64,000 bases of DNA from Lachnotalea sp. AF33-28 (GCF_003477885.1 NZ_QUEE01000005.1:140561-204560), one strand, 5' to 3'. Positions 27,059-35,981 are shown, numbered from the stretch's first letter. Translations and numbers: made by a program. The notes: generated from the sequence alone by a model not told the origin.

Positions 27059-27158
27059 ATTCATAGGATAGAGCAACCTATGAATTAGAAATACTCTGCA
27101 GGGACCGCACTGCGGCGGAAAGGTATTACGCCGCTAAAGCGGCCCGCCGCAGTCGGAA
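27059..27158 (+). repeat. Palindromic repeat family 2, copy 2 (with AATTCA hairpin ahead)
   Basis: The 52-bp core (27107-27158) matches copies at 17184 and 57202. It is preceded by a small palindrome (AATTCATAGG...CCTATGAATT, about 27059-27088), an arrangement also present before copy 3. It sits beyond the 3' end of the hydrogenase gene. Confidence 0.88.
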
Positions 27159-27180
27159 AATCCTGCGAGTTATATTCTTA

Positions 27181-28929
27181 TCAGATCTCGTTAATCTTTC
27201 TCTTCACATAAGTGGTGTGCAGCAAATGATGTGCCTTCTCGCTGCCGGGCTCGCCCAGGTAGGAAGCGTAGAGCTCCTTGATGGCCGGGTTCTCGTGGGA
27301 CTTGCGGATAGGCTTTCCTGCATCCTCATCATAGAGCACCTTGGCGCGAAGTGCGCGGATATCCACGGTGTTGCGCACACTGCCTGGCTGCTGGGGCTGT
27401 CCGCCGCCGTTTACGCAGCCGCCGGGGCATCCCATGATCTCGATGAAGTGATAATTGGCTTCGCCGGATTTCACCTTATTCAACAGGGTTCTGGCGTTGC
27501 CAAGTCCGGATGCAACCGCAACCTTCACATCCATGCCGGCTACGCTGTAGGTGGCTTCCTTTACGCCTTCCACGCCGCGGACCTCTGTGAAGTCCAGCGC
27601 CGCCAGCTCTTCGCCGGTCAGGGTCTCCACTGCGGTTCTAAGAGCGGCTTCCATGACTCCGCCGGTAGCGCCGAAGATGACCGCAGCGCCGGTGGACAGG
27701 CCTAAAGGCGCATCGTATTCTTCGTCAGGCAGCTCGGTGAACTTTAAGCCTACGCGCTCGATCATGCGCGCCAGCTCTCTGGTGGTCAGCGCAAAATCCA
27801 CATCCGGAACACCGTTGGCATCCTGGTCGTCCCTTCCGATCTCGAACTTCTTCGCTGTACAGGGCATAACGCTGACGGATACGATATCCTTCGGGTCGAT
27901 GCCGGCCTTCTCCGCATAGTAGGATTTGGCGATGGCTCCGAACATCTGCTGAGGAGATTTGCAGGAGGACAGGTTCTCCGTCATATCGGGGAAATAATGC
28001 TCGCAGTACTTGATCCATCCCGGAGAACAGGAGGTGATCATCGGAAGCACGCCGCCGTTCTGCACCCTCTCGATAAATTCATGCGCCTCTTCCATGATCG
28101 TGAGGTCGGCGCTGAAATCTGTGTCAAATACCTTGTCAAAGCCCAGCCTGCGCAGAGCCGCTACCATCTTGCCTTCCACATTGGTTCCGATCGGATAGCC
28201 GAATGCCTCGCCCAGAGCCGCGCGGACAGCGGGAGCCGTCTGTACGATCACATGCTTGGAAGGATCAGCGATGGCCGCGAATACGGCGTCCGTGCTGTCT
28301 TTCTCTCTAAGCGCGCCGGTAGGACATACCGCGATACACTGGCCGCAGGATACGCAGCTGGTCTCGCCCAGGCCCATCTCAAACGCGGAACCGATCTCGG
28401 TGTTGAAACCGCGCTGGTTCGCGCCGATCACGCCGATGCCCTGTACCTTCTCACATACCGCCACGCAGCGTCTGCAGAGGATACATTTGCTGTTGTCACG
28501 GATCATATGAACCGCGCTGTCATCGATAGTAGACGGCGTCTTAGCACCTTCGTATCTGTCCTCATCCGTAACGCCCAGCTCCTTGCAGAGCTTCTGCAGC
28601 TCACAGTTGCCGCTTCTTACGCAGGAAAGGCATTTCCTTTCATGGTTGGACAGGATCAGCTGCAGTGTTTTGCGTCTGGATTCCAGCACTTTGGGGGTGT
28701 TGGTCCATACTTCCATGCCGGGATTGATCGGATATACGCAGGACGCAACCAGGCTCCTCGCGCCCTTGACTTCCACCACGCAGATACGGCATGCGCCGAT
28801 CTCATTGATCTCCTTTAAAAAGCAGAGGGTCGGGATTTCAATGTGCGCTAATCTGGCGGCTTCAAGAATGGTTGAGCCCTTTGGAGCGCTGACTTCCATT
28901 CCATTTATTTTGATTGTAATATTCTCCAT
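27181..28929 (-). CDS. hndD: NAD(P)-linked [FeFe] hydrogenase catalytic subunit
   Basis: 582 residues. Domains in order: [2Fe-2S] (Cys 36-64), His-ligated cluster (NHERKCLSCVRSGNCELQ), two [4Fe-4S] clusters (CILCRRCVAVCEKVQ and CVSCGQCIAVCPTGAL), then the H-cluster domain with L1 TSCSPGW, L2 MPCTAKKFE and L3 MGCPGGCVNGGGQP, and a small-subunit-like tail. It makes or uses H2, with electrons from NADH and probably reduced ferredoxin through the HndC/HndA/HndB subunits. The second Cys of the canonical TSCCPGW is Ser here, a variant I recall from other NAD-linked enzymes. The ribosome site is GGAGG. Last gene of the operon. Confidence 0.95.
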   Translation of the reverse strand: MENITIKINGMEVSAPKGSTILEAARLAHIEIPTLCFLKEINEIGACRICVVEVKGARSLVASCVYPINPGMEVWTNTPKVLESRRKTLQLILSNHERKCLSCVRSGNCELQKLCKELGVTDEDRYEGAKTPSTIDDSAVHMIRDNSKCILCRRCVAVCEKVQGIGVIGANQRGFNTEIGSAFEMGLGETSCVSCGQCIAVCPTGALREKDSTDAVFAAIADPSKHVIVQTAPAVRAALGEAFGYPIGTNVEGKMVAALRRLGFDKVFDTDFSADLTIMEEAHEFIERVQNGGVLPMITSCSPGWIKYCEHYFPDMTENLSSCKSPQQMFGAIAKSYYAEKAGIDPKDIVSVSVMPCTAKKFEIGRDDQDANGVPDVDFALTTRELARMIERVGLKFTELPDEEYDAPLGLSTGAAVIFGATGGVMEAALRTAVETLTGEELAALDFTEVRGVEGVKEATYSVAGMDVKVAVASGLGNARTLLNKVKSGEANYHFIEIMGCPGGCVNGGGQPQQPGSVRNTVDIRALRAKVLYDEDAGKPIRKSHENPAIKELYASYLGEPGSEKAHHLLHTTYVKRKINEI

Positions 28930-28944
28930 TTTAGAATTCCTCCA

Positions 28945-30732
28945 TTACTTTTTGTAAATAGCGCCAAACTTACATTTCTCCATACAAGCGCCGCACTTGA
29001 TACACTTATCCTGATTGATGACATGAGGATTCTTAACCGTGCCTTCAATGGCGTTGTTCGGGCAGGTCCTTGCACATAAGGTACAGCCCTTACATTTGTC
29101 AGGATCGATGTTGTAGGAGAGAAGCGCCTTACATACGCCGGCAGGACATCTCTTCTCCTTGATATGAGCCTCATACTCGTCTCTGAAATAGCGCAGAGTG
29201 GAGAGAACGGGGTTCGGAGCCGTCTGTCCCAGACCGCAGAGGGAATTGTCTTTGATGTAATAGCAGAGCTCTTCCAGTTTGTCCAGATCTTCCATGGTGC
29301 CCTGGCCTTTGGTGATCTTGGTCAGGATCTCCAGCAGACGCTTGGTACCTACGCGGCAGGGGGTACATTTACCGCAAGACTCTTCCACCGTAAACTCCAG
29401 GAAGAACTTGGCGATATCCACCATACAGTCGTCTTCATCCAATACGATCAGTCCGCCGGAACCCATCATGGAACCGATGCTGATCAGGTTGTCATAGTCG
29501 ATCGGAATATCGAAATGTTCAGCCGGGATACATCCGCCGGAAGGACCGCCGGTCTGTGCCGCCTTGAACTTCTTGCCGTTAGGGATGCCCCCGCCGATCT
29601 CTTCGATTACCTCACGGAGCGTGGTTCCCATGGGGATCTCCACCAGACCGGTGTTATGGATCTTGCCGCCCAGCGCGAATACCTTGGTGCCTTTCGACTT
29701 CTCGGTACCCATGGAAGCAAACCATTCCGGGCCGTTTAAGATGATCTGCGGGATGTTGGCATAGGTCTCCACGTTGTTTAAGATGGTGGGCTTGCCGAAC
29801 AGGCCTTTTTGAGCCGGGAACGGCGGACGCGGTCTGGGCTCGCCTCTCTGGCCTTCGATGGAGGTCATCAGAGCGGTTTCCTCTCCGCAGACAAACGCAC
29901 CTGCGCCCAGTCTTAAGTCGATATCAAACTTAAAGCCTGTGCCGAAGATATCGTCGCCCAGCAGTTCGTATTCCCTCGCCTGCGCGATGGCGATCTTCAG
30001 ACGCTCTACCGCGATCGGGTATTCCGCACGCACATATATGTAACCCTGGGATGCGCCGATGGCGTAACCCGCGATGGTCATAGCCTCCAGCAGCGCGTGA
30101 GGATCGCCTTCCAGAACGGAACGGTCCATGAATGCGCCCGGATCGCCTTCATCGGCGTTACAGCAGACATACTTCTGATCCGCATCGTTGCCCTTCGCCA
30201 GTTTCCACTTGAGGCCGGTGGAGAAGCCGCCACCCCCTCTTCCGCGGAGCCCGCTGTCCATGATGGTCTGGATCACCTCATCGGGAGTCATCTCGGTGAG
30301 AACCTTGCCCAGAGCCTGATAGCCGCCGGTGCCGATGTATTCATCGATCACTTCGGGGTTGATCACGCCGCAGTTTCTAAGGGCGATTCTGTGCTGCTTT
30401 TTATAGAAGTTGGTGTCCGACAGGGACTTGATGCCGGCAGGAGTCACCGTTTCATCATATACGAGACGGGTTACCACACGGCCTTTTAACAGGTGCTCGG
30501 AAACGATTTCAGGAACATCCTCCACCTTAACCATGGAATAGAATACGGCGTCCGGATACACGATCATGATCGGTCCCAATGCGCAGAGACCGTGGCAGCC
30601 TGTCTGGACAACCGCGACTTCCTTGCTTAAGCCGTTTTTCTCAATTTCATCTTTTAATGCTTCGATAATCTGCTGGCTTCCGGAGGAAGTACATCCTGTT
30701 CCGCCGCAAACTAATACGTGTGAACGATACAT
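28945..30732 (-). CDS. hndC: Hydrogenase diaphorase subunit (NuoF-like), NADH-binding
   Basis: 595 residues. N-terminal thioredoxin-like [2Fe-2S] domain (VCGGTGCTSSGS, TGCHGLCALGP), then the NuoF core with the NADH/FMN site (GLRGRGGGGFSTGLKW, near 165), an SLBB domain, the [4Fe-4S] motif ESCGKCTPCRVGTKRL and a C-terminal two-cluster ferredoxin (CKGCTLCARTCPNNAI, CIKCGACMEKCKFGAI). FMN here is the proposed bifurcation site. Start ATG 30732 with GGAGG; 17 bp downstream follows hndD. Confidence 0.95.
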   Translation of the reverse strand: MYRSHVLVCGGTGCTSSGSQQIIEALKDEIEKNGLSKEVAVVQTGCHGLCALGPIMIVYPDAVFYSMVKVEDVPEIVSEHLLKGRVVTRLVYDETVTPAGIKSLSDTNFYKKQHRIALRNCGVINPEVIDEYIGTGGYQALGKVLTEMTPDEVIQTIMDSGLRGRGGGGFSTGLKWKLAKGNDADQKYVCCNADEGDPGAFMDRSVLEGDPHALLEAMTIAGYAIGASQGYIYVRAEYPIAVERLKIAIAQAREYELLGDDIFGTGFKFDIDLRLGAGAFVCGEETALMTSIEGQRGEPRPRPPFPAQKGLFGKPTILNNVETYANIPQIILNGPEWFASMGTEKSKGTKVFALGGKIHNTGLVEIPMGTTLREVIEEIGGGIPNGKKFKAAQTGGPSGGCIPAEHFDIPIDYDNLISIGSMMGSGGLIVLDEDDCMVDIAKFFLEFTVEESCGKCTPCRVGTKRLLEILTKITKGQGTMEDLDKLEELCYYIKDNSLCGLGQTAPNPVLSTLRYFRDEYEAHIKEKRCPAGVCKALLSYNIDPDKCKGCTLCARTCPNNAIEGTVKNPHVINQDKCIKCGACMEKCKFGAIYKK

Positions 30733-30749
30733 CTGGGGTTCCTCCTCAA

Positions 30750-31124
30750 TTATTTGATATCTACTGAATTTAATGTGTATTTATCGACAACGGTGCCGCG
30801 GATCAGGTGCTGATCCACCACTTCCATAGCCTTTTCAGGGGTCATCTTCACATAGGTAACCTTTTCCTTGCCAGGTTCCATAATTTCGACGATGGGCTCA
30901 TACTGGCAGAGGCCGATGCAGCCGGTCTGCGTAACCGTCACATGCTTTAAACCCTTCTGCATAACCGCATCGGACAGAGCGGTGAGAACCGGTCTTGCGC
31001 CGCTTGCAATGCCGCAGGTAGCCATGCCCACAACCACGCGGGTCTGCTCTTCACCTTCGGAACGCAGGCCTACCTGGTTCTGCATTTTTTCTCTGATTGC
31101 TTTTAACTCTTCAAGAGATTTCAT
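30750..31124 (-). CDS. hndB: Hydrogenase [2Fe-2S] thioredoxin-like subunit
   Basis: 124 residues. A thioredoxin-like [2Fe-2S] ferredoxin with the four ligands spread over MATCGIAS and TQTGCIGLCQYEP. It forms part of the NADH-oxidising arm of HndABCD-type hydrogenases. Start 31124 has GGAGG at 8 nt spacing. Confidence 0.9.
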   Translation of the reverse strand: MKSLEELKAIREKMQNQVGLRSEGEEQTRVVVGMATCGIASGARPVLTALSDAVMQKGLKHVTVTQTGCIGLCQYEPIVEIMEPGKEKVTYVKMTPEKAMEVVDQHLIRGTVVDKYTLNSVDIK

Positions 31125-31165
31125 ATTACATCCTCCATTTGTCCGGCATATTGCGCCGGAATTTC

Positions 31166-31723
31166 CTACAGGATGGCGCCGCCATCCGTTTCCTGCTTGT
31201 TTTCAGTCAAATAGTCCATGATATAATCGGAGACCTCGGGGCTGTTTAAGGGAACATCGCCCAGGATCTGCCGGAACTGCCTTGTATCCAGAACAAAAGA
31301 ACGGTCATTATACCGGTAATTATATAGAAAATCCGTCTCCGGGTGAAACGTGATCAGCGTATGTACAGTGCTGTTTATATCTCCCAGAGGCATGCGGTCG
31401 ATGTGGGACAGTTTAAAAACTGCGGTTACGGCGGTACCGATGCCGGGGGTGGAATCTATCTTAAAAGAGCCTCCGGTGCTCTCCGCCGCGTATTTAAAAA
31501 AGGGCACGCCCAGCCCAACCTTGCGGGTGGTTCTGGTGGTGAAAAAGGGATCCTCCACATGGGCGACCTGTTCCGGCGTCATGCCGCAGCCGTCATCCTT
31601 AATGATGATGGTCATGGTATCCTCCGACGTATCGGTCAGCACGCTGATCTCGATGAGACTCGCTTCGGCCCTAGTGGAATTCTCCGCCACATCCAGCACA
31701 TTTAATGAAATTTCCGTCATCAT
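31166..31723 (-). CDS. HATPase_c ATP-binding protein of the hydrogenase operon
   Basis: 185 residues. GHKL ATPase boxes: N box NVLDVAENSTRA near 8-20, DDGCGM and FFTTRTTRKVGLG. It is a stand-alone ATPase lacking a His-phosphotransfer helix, of the kind often found inside clostridial [FeFe] hydrogenase operons. It may act as a kinase or switch that couples energy state to hydrogenase expression or maturation; the exact role is unknown. It sits 2 bp after hndA and is not preceded by a strong ribosome site, so translational coupling is likely. Confidence 0.85.
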   Translation of the reverse strand: MMTEISLNVLDVAENSTRAEASLIEISVLTDTSEDTMTIIIKDDGCGMTPEQVAHVEDPFFTTRTTRKVGLGVPFFKYAAESTGGSFKIDSTPGIGTAVTAVFKLSHIDRMPLGDINSTVHTLITFHPETDFLYNYRYNDRSFVLDTRQFRQILGDVPLNSPEVSDYIMDYLTENKQETDGGAIL

Positions 31724-31725
31724 AA

Positions 31726-32220
31726 CTATTCGTATTTGGCAATGATACCCGGGATATCATCCGCGGTGAGCCTGCCGTAAACTTCACCGTTGATCATCAT
31801 GACCGGAGCCAGTCCGCAGGCGCCTACGCAGCGGCAGGAATCCAGTGAGAATTTTCCGTCGGGGGTGCATTCCCCATTGGTGATGCCCAAAAGCTCCTCC
31901 AGCTTTTTGAAGATCTCTCCGGAACCCTTCACGTAGCACGCGGTTCCCAGACAGACGGATATCTGATTCTTACCCTTTGGCTGAAGGGCGAACTGGGAAT
32001 AGAATGTGGATACTCCATAGACCTTCTCCAGCGGAATGCCGGTTTCATCTGAAATCATAGCCTGTACTTCAATCGGAAGATAGCCATAGATCTCCTGAGC
32101 CTTCTGCATGATCGGCATTAAAGCTCCTTTTTCATCTTTGAGCTCGGAAATCACTTTTAACAGCTCATCCCTCTGCTCTTCTGTTCCTGCAAAAGGAACA
32201 CCTTGTTTTTTGCAAGCCAT
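31726..32220 (-). CDS. hndA: Hydrogenase NuoE-like [2Fe-2S] subunit
   Basis: 164 residues. NuoE/HydC fold with the [2Fe-2S] ligands CLGTACYVKG and CRCVGACGLAP. First gene of the leftward operon hndA-ATPase-hndB-hndC-hndD. It relays electrons between the NADH/FMN subunit and the catalytic subunit. Ribosome site GAGGAGG. Confidence 0.93.
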   Translation of the reverse strand: MACKKQGVPFAGTEEQRDELLKVISELKDEKGALMPIMQKAQEIYGYLPIEVQAMISDETGIPLEKVYGVSTFYSQFALQPKGKNQISVCLGTACYVKGSGEIFKKLEELLGITNGECTPDGKFSLDSCRCVGACGLAPVMMINGEVYGRLTADDIPGIIAKYE

Positions 32221-32336
32221 TGTTTAACCTCCTCATTATACTTCATAACTGCGCATCAGGCAGATATACTTGCGACGCATGGCATGTAGCAAGTCATTTT
32301 GCACCTACTGCCGCAGGTTGAGGGAAAAGTTAACAT

Positions 32337-32354
32337 TTTCACAAACTCAATTAG
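32337..32354 (-). promoter_or_regulatory. Rex-like operator in the hnd leader
   Basis: On the minus strand the site reads TTGTGAAAATGTTAACTT, 11 of 14 positions of the Rex consensus TTGTTAAnnnnTTAACAA. It is close downstream of the presumed hnd start, where a repressor would block it. Rex senses the NADH/NAD ratio, which fits an NADH-linked hydrogenase. Confidence 0.45.
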
Positions 32355-32450
32355 AGGGGTGGGTGCAATCTTCATAATATTCTACCACGAAACATCCAGA
32401 AAATCCACAATAATTTGCAACTGAAAAGCCTTATCAAAATGAGCCTTCTG

Positions 32451-32479
32451 TTGATTATTGACAATGAAAATGTTATACT
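32451..32479 (+). promoter_or_regulatory. Promoter of the DRTGG-HydS-PHP operon
   Basis: TTGATT at 32451-32456, 17 bp, TATACT at 32474-32479, about 100 bp before the first gene. Confidence 0.65.
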
Positions 32480-32499
32480 GAGATCAATCTTAGTATCAA

Positions 32500-32517
32500 T
32501 TGTTAAATAAATATCAA
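32500..32517 (+). promoter_or_regulatory. Rex-like operator of the rightward operon
   Basis: TTGTTAAATAAATATCAA matches 12 of 14 positions of the Rex consensus. It lies 20 bp after the -10 box. Confidence 0.45.
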
Positions 32518-32578
32518 TAATGCGCCGAAACCGCGCAGGTCATCAACCTGCGGTTGGTGACAGAGAATGGAGGCATAT

Positions 32579-32926
32579 ATGACTGTAAGGGATGTACGCG
32601 ATGTTTTGGGAGCCCGGGTACTGGTTGGGGAGGAATATCTGGACAGAGAGGTCAGATCCGCCTGCGGGTCCGATATGATGAGCGATGTGCTGGCTTTTTC
32701 CAAGGATCATTCGGTATTGCTGACGGGGCTGTGCAACCCTCAGGTGATCCGTACCGCGGAGATGTTGGATATCGTCTGCCTGATCTTTGTCAGGGGCAAA
32801 AAACCGGATGAGGCCATGCTGGAGATGGCAAAGGAGAGGGGGCTGATCATTCTGGCAACCGGACACCGCATGTTCTCCGCCTGCGGCATGCTCTATGAAG
32901 CCGGGCTGCACGGAGGTGCGATCTGA
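32579..32926 (+). CDS. DRTGG domain protein
   Basis: 115 residues. A single DRTGG-type domain, the regulatory module also seen in phosphotransacetylases (LVGEEYLDREVRSACGSDMM, AFSKDHSVLLTGLCNP). Such proteins accompany [FeFe] hydrogenase genes in clostridia and Thermotoga. ATG 32579 has GGAGG 5 nt upstream. It overlaps the next gene by one base (TGATGG). Confidence 0.8.
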   Translation: MTVRDVRDVLGARVLVGEEYLDREVRSACGSDMMSDVLAFSKDHSVLLTGLCNPQVIRTAEMLDIVCLIFVRGKKPDEAMLEMAKERGLIILATGHRMFSACGMLYEAGLHGGAI

Positions 32927-33348
32927 TGGATGATGTGATTACATTAAATTATGAAGTTTCTCCGGATGATTTTACCAGGGCCGGAGAAGCCAGCAGCGAT
33001 GTGAAGAGCAAGCTTAAGCAGATGGGCGTGAATCCAGAGGCTGTGCGCAAGGTGGCCATCGCCATGTATGAGGGGGAGATCAACATGGTGATACACGCCG
33101 AAGGCGGCAGGATTACGGTGGAAATATCGCCCAGCGAGATCAAGATGGTGCTGGCGGATAAGGGCCCGGGCATTCCCGATGTGGATCTGGCCATGCAGGC
33201 CGGTTATTCCACGGCGCCGGATGACATCCGTTCGCTTGGATTTGGAGCTGGCATGGGGCTGCCCAATATGAAGAAATATTCCGATGACATGGTGATCGAT
33301 ACAACTGTGGGGGTGGGTACGACAATCACCATGAGGGTAACTATATAG
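32926..33348 (+). CDS. RsbW-like anti-sigma/HATPase protein
   Basis: 140 residues of the GHKL fold: N box AIAMYEGEINMVIHA, DKGPGIPD, FGAGMGLPNMKKYSD. It resembles SpoIIAB/RsbW serine kinases. With the DRTGG protein before it and a putative sensory hydrogenase after it, it may carry an H2 or redox signal to a partner protein. The partner is not in the window. Confidence 0.82.
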   Translation: MDDVITLNYEVSPDDFTRAGEASSDVKSKLKQMGVNPEAVRKVAIAMYEGEINMVIHAEGGRITVEISPSEIKMVLADKGPGIPDVDLAMQAGYSTAPDDIRSLGFGAGMGLPNMKKYSDDMVIDTTVGVGTTITMRVTI

Positions 33349-33372
33349 TGAGGTGACAAGGGGGTTGGGGCA

Positions 33373-34767
33373 ATGGACAAATTTTACCATTCGGTGCGCC
33401 TGGATCCGGAGCTGTGCAAGGGCTGCATCAACTGCATTAAAAGATGTCCCACAGAGGCGATCAGGGTCCGGGGAGGAAAAGCGCAGATTAACAGCAAATT
33501 CTGCATTGACTGCGGCGAATGCATACGGGTCTGCCCGCATCACGCGAAGCATGCTGTTTATGATAAACTGGATGTCTTAAAGGACTATGAGTATACGGTG
33601 GCTCTGCCGGCTCCGAGCCTGTACAGTCAGTTTAACAATCTGGATGATGTCAATATTGTGCTGGCCGCGCTGGTCATGATGGGGTTTGACGATGTGTTTG
33701 AGGTCAGCGCCGCGGCGGAGCTGGTTTCGGAAGCGACCAGGAGGTACATAGAAACCCATCAGGAGCAGCTGCCCATCATCAGCACGGCCTGTCCGTCGGT
33801 GGTCAGGCTGATCCGCGTCAGGTTTCCCAACCTGATCCCGCATATGCTGCCGCTGAATCCCCCGATCGAGGTGGCAGCCATACTGGCGGCCAGGAGGGCT
33901 ATGGAGAAGACCGGCCTGCCAAGAGAGAAGATCGGCATCATCTTCATATCGCCCTGCCCGTCCAAGGTGACTTATGTGAGGTCGCCTCTGGGCACGGAGA
34001 AAAGCGAAGTGGACCATGTGCTGGCCATCAAGGATGTGTATCCGAAGCTGCTCTCTTACATGAAGGGTGTGGGAAACGAATCCCCGGAACTGGTGATGTC
34101 CGGCAGGATCGGCATCGGCTGGGGCCGCAGCGGAGGGGAGGCCGGCGGGCTTTTGACTGAGAGCTATCTGGCGGCGGACGGCATCGAGAACGTGATCCGC
34201 GTGCTGGAGGATCTGGAGGATCAGAAATTTACGAATCTGCAGTTTGTGGAGCTGAACGCCTGCAACGGCGGCTGCGTGGGCGGAGTGCTGACCGTGGAGA
34301 ATCCGTATGTGGCGGAGGTGAAGCTCAACAGGCTGCGCAAGTATATGCCGGTGGCCCGCAGCCATATGGGAAATGTTTCGAAAGCCGTTCTGCACTGGAC
34401 GAAGGAGGTGCAGTATGAGCCGGTCTTTAGGCTGGGCTCCAACATGATGGAGAGCTTTTCGATGCTCAACCAGGTGGAGAGGCTGTGTAAAAAACTGCCC
34501 GGCCTGGACTGCGGTTCCTGCGGAGCGCCCACCTGCAAGGCGCTGGCGGAGGATATCGTGCGGGGCGACGCCAGTGAGAATGACTGCGTATATTATTTAA
34601 GAGAAAATCTGCACCGCCTTTCGGAGGAGGTTTCGATTCTGGCGGACGATCTGGCGGCCGGCGGAAACGGCGGCCAGGAAACTCTGAATATACTGAAGGA
34701 ATATATCCAGCGGATATCCAGCGAGATGTCCCTTCTGGACAATAAGGATGACGATGATGATGAATAA
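33373..34767 (+). CDS. HydS-like putative sensory [FeFe] hydrogenase
   Basis: 464 residues. N-terminal two [4Fe-4S] clusters (CKGCINCIKRCPTEAI, CIDCGECIRVCPHHAK), then a divergent H-cluster domain: L1 reads STACPSVV (the proton-transfer Cys of TSCCP is Ala), L2 SPCPSKVTYV and L3 NACNGGCVGGV. A C-terminal [4Fe-4S] domain follows (CGSCGAPTCKALAEDI). The pattern fits the group of hydrogenase homologues described as HydS (for example Thermotoga), thought to sense H2 rather than turn it over at speed. A PAS domain is absent. Gene order matches known hydrogenase loci. Confidence 0.85.
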   Translation: MDKFYHSVRLDPELCKGCINCIKRCPTEAIRVRGGKAQINSKFCIDCGECIRVCPHHAKHAVYDKLDVLKDYEYTVALPAPSLYSQFNNLDDVNIVLAALVMMGFDDVFEVSAAAELVSEATRRYIETHQEQLPIISTACPSVVRLIRVRFPNLIPHMLPLNPPIEVAAILAARRAMEKTGLPREKIGIIFISPCPSKVTYVRSPLGTEKSEVDHVLAIKDVYPKLLSYMKGVGNESPELVMSGRIGIGWGRSGGEAGGLLTESYLAADGIENVIRVLEDLEDQKFTNLQFVELNACNGGCVGGVLTVENPYVAEVKLNRLRKYMPVARSHMGNVSKAVLHWTKEVQYEPVFRLGSNMMESFSMLNQVERLCKKLPGLDCGSCGAPTCKALAEDIVRGDASENDCVYYLRENLHRLSEEVSILADDLAAGGNGGQETLNILKEYIQRISSEMSLLDNKDDDDDE

Positions 34768-34818
34768 CCGGCTGTATGCCGCAGATGCGCTGTACATCAG
34801 CGCGGAAAAGAGGAAAGG

Positions 34819-35154
34819 ATGACCGTTCAAAATCTGATAGATTCAGGAAAATTCGGCACTGTCAATGTGGGCGGGGATACGGCCCGCGGGATCACGAAGC
34901 CCTTCTGCTGTGATCTTCTAAGCATTGCTATGGGGAGAGCGCCGGAGGGCTGCGCCTGGGTGACGGTAATGGGGAATATGAACACTCTGGCCGTAGCATC
35001 CCTGGCGGACGCGGCCTGTGTGATCATGGCCGAAGGCACGCAGCTGGATGAGACAGCGGTAAAAAAAGCGAAGGAACAGGAGATCACAGTGCTGAAGACG
35101 GAGATGCCCATCTTCGAAGCGGCTCTGGAGATCTACCGGATGCTGAATGCTTAG
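34819..35154 (+). CDS. DRTGG-like domain protein
   Basis: 111 residues, related in form to the DRTGG protein at 32579 (YVTVMGNMNTLAVASL-like strand, VIMAEGTQLDETAVKKA). It lies between the HydS homologue and the PHP protein and overlaps the latter by 8 bp. ATG 34819 has GAGGAAAGG upstream. It probably binds a nucleotide or partner in the same signalling module. Confidence 0.7.
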   Translation: MTVQNLIDSGKFGTVNVGGDTARGITKPFCCDLLSIAMGRAPEGCAWVTVMGNMNTLAVASLADAACVIMAEGTQLDETAVKKAKEQEITVLKTEMPIFEAALEIYRMLNA

Positions 35155-35869
35155 CCTGTATTATGACCTGCACATTCATTCCTGCCTGTCCCCATGCGGG
35201 GATGATGATATGACACCGGCCAATATAACCGGCATGGCGGCGGTGAAGGGGCTGGATGTGATCGCGGTTACGGATCACAACTCCTGCAAGAACTGTCCCG
35301 CCGTGCTGGAGATGGCCGAAGCCTACGGCGTGCTGGCCATTCCGGGCATGGAGATCTGCACCTCGGAAGAGGTGCACGCGGTATGCCTGTTTCCGAAGCT
35401 GGAGCAGGCCATGGCGTTTGACGCCTATGTATATGAGCGGCTGATGCCGTTTCCTAACGATGAGAGCATCTTCGGCAAGCAGGAGATCTACGACGGTGAG
35501 GATCGGATTTGTGGAAAAGTACCGCTGCTTCTGATCAACAGCGCGGATATCTCCTTTGACGGACTCTGGGAGCTGGCGGATTCCTACGGCGGGGTGATGT
35601 TTCCCGCCCATATCGATAAAAACGCCAACAGCCTGATCGCCAACTTAGGCTTCGTGCCGCCGGACAGCCGGTTTACCTGTGCGGAACTGAAAGACTTGAG
35701 TCACCTGCACCGCCTGAAAAGGGAGAACCCCTATCTGGAGAAATGCCGGATTGTCAGCAATTCAGACGCCCATTATCTGGCCGATATCAATGAGCCGAAG
35801 CTCACGATTGAGGTGACGGAGCGGTCGGCGGAGGCGGTGGTGGAGGCGCTGAAATCGGGCGGGTGTTAA
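35147..35869 (+). CDS. PHP domain metal-dependent phosphoesterase
   Basis: 240 residues. PHP motifs: YDLHIHSCLSPCGDDDM near 5-22, AVTDHNSCKN near 40, GMEICTSEEVHAV near 67, FPAHIDKNANS near 152 and VSNSDAHYL near 208. These bind two or three metal ions for phosphoester hydrolysis, as in polymerase-associated or histidinol-phosphatase relatives. Last gene of the operon and ended by the terminator at 35912. Its role with hydrogenases is unexplained but the association recurs. Confidence 0.85.
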   Translation: MLSLYYDLHIHSCLSPCGDDDMTPANITGMAAVKGLDVIAVTDHNSCKNCPAVLEMAEAYGVLAIPGMEICTSEEVHAVCLFPKLEQAMAFDAYVYERLMPFPNDESIFGKQEIYDGEDRICGKVPLLLINSADISFDGLWELADSYGGVMFPAHIDKNANSLIANLGFVPPDSRFTCAELKDLSHLHRLKRENPYLEKCRIVSNSDAHYLADINEPKLTIEVTERSAEAVVEALKSGGC

Positions 35870-35911
35870 ATGAAAACGGTCATATGCCAGTGCTCATATG
35901 TCAGACCTTTT

Positions 35912-35954
35912 TGATCAGGCAGTTGATAAAGCAACTGCCTGATTTTGTAATTTT
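35912..35954 (+). terminator. Rho-independent terminator after the PHP gene
   Basis: ATCAGGCAGTTG (35914-35925) and CAACTGCCTGAT (35932-35943) form a perfect 12-bp stem followed by a T-rich tail. Confidence 0.85.
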
Positions 35955-35981
35955 GCGCTGGACTGCGATCTGTGTTATACT
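35953..35981 (+). promoter_or_regulatory. Promoter of the ABC exporter leader
   Basis: TTGCGC at 35953-35958, 17-bp spacer, TATACT at 35976-35981. The transcript would have about 240 nt of leader before the ABC gene. Confidence 0.6.

Larger units (their letters stand above)
32221..32578. other. Divergent hydrogenase promoter region
   Basis: 358 bp without a gene between two divergent operons. It holds Rex-like sites at 32337 and 32500, a rightward promoter at 32451-32479 and a likely leftward -10 (TAGAAT on the minus strand, 32379-32384). Confidence 0.6.

Noticed and set aside
28010..28060. Catalytic loss in the main hydrogenase because L1 is TSCSPGW
   Set aside because: The rest of the H-cluster motifs is intact and I recall this Ser variant in functional NAD-linked enzymes; I could not confirm by alignment, so I do not claim a defect.
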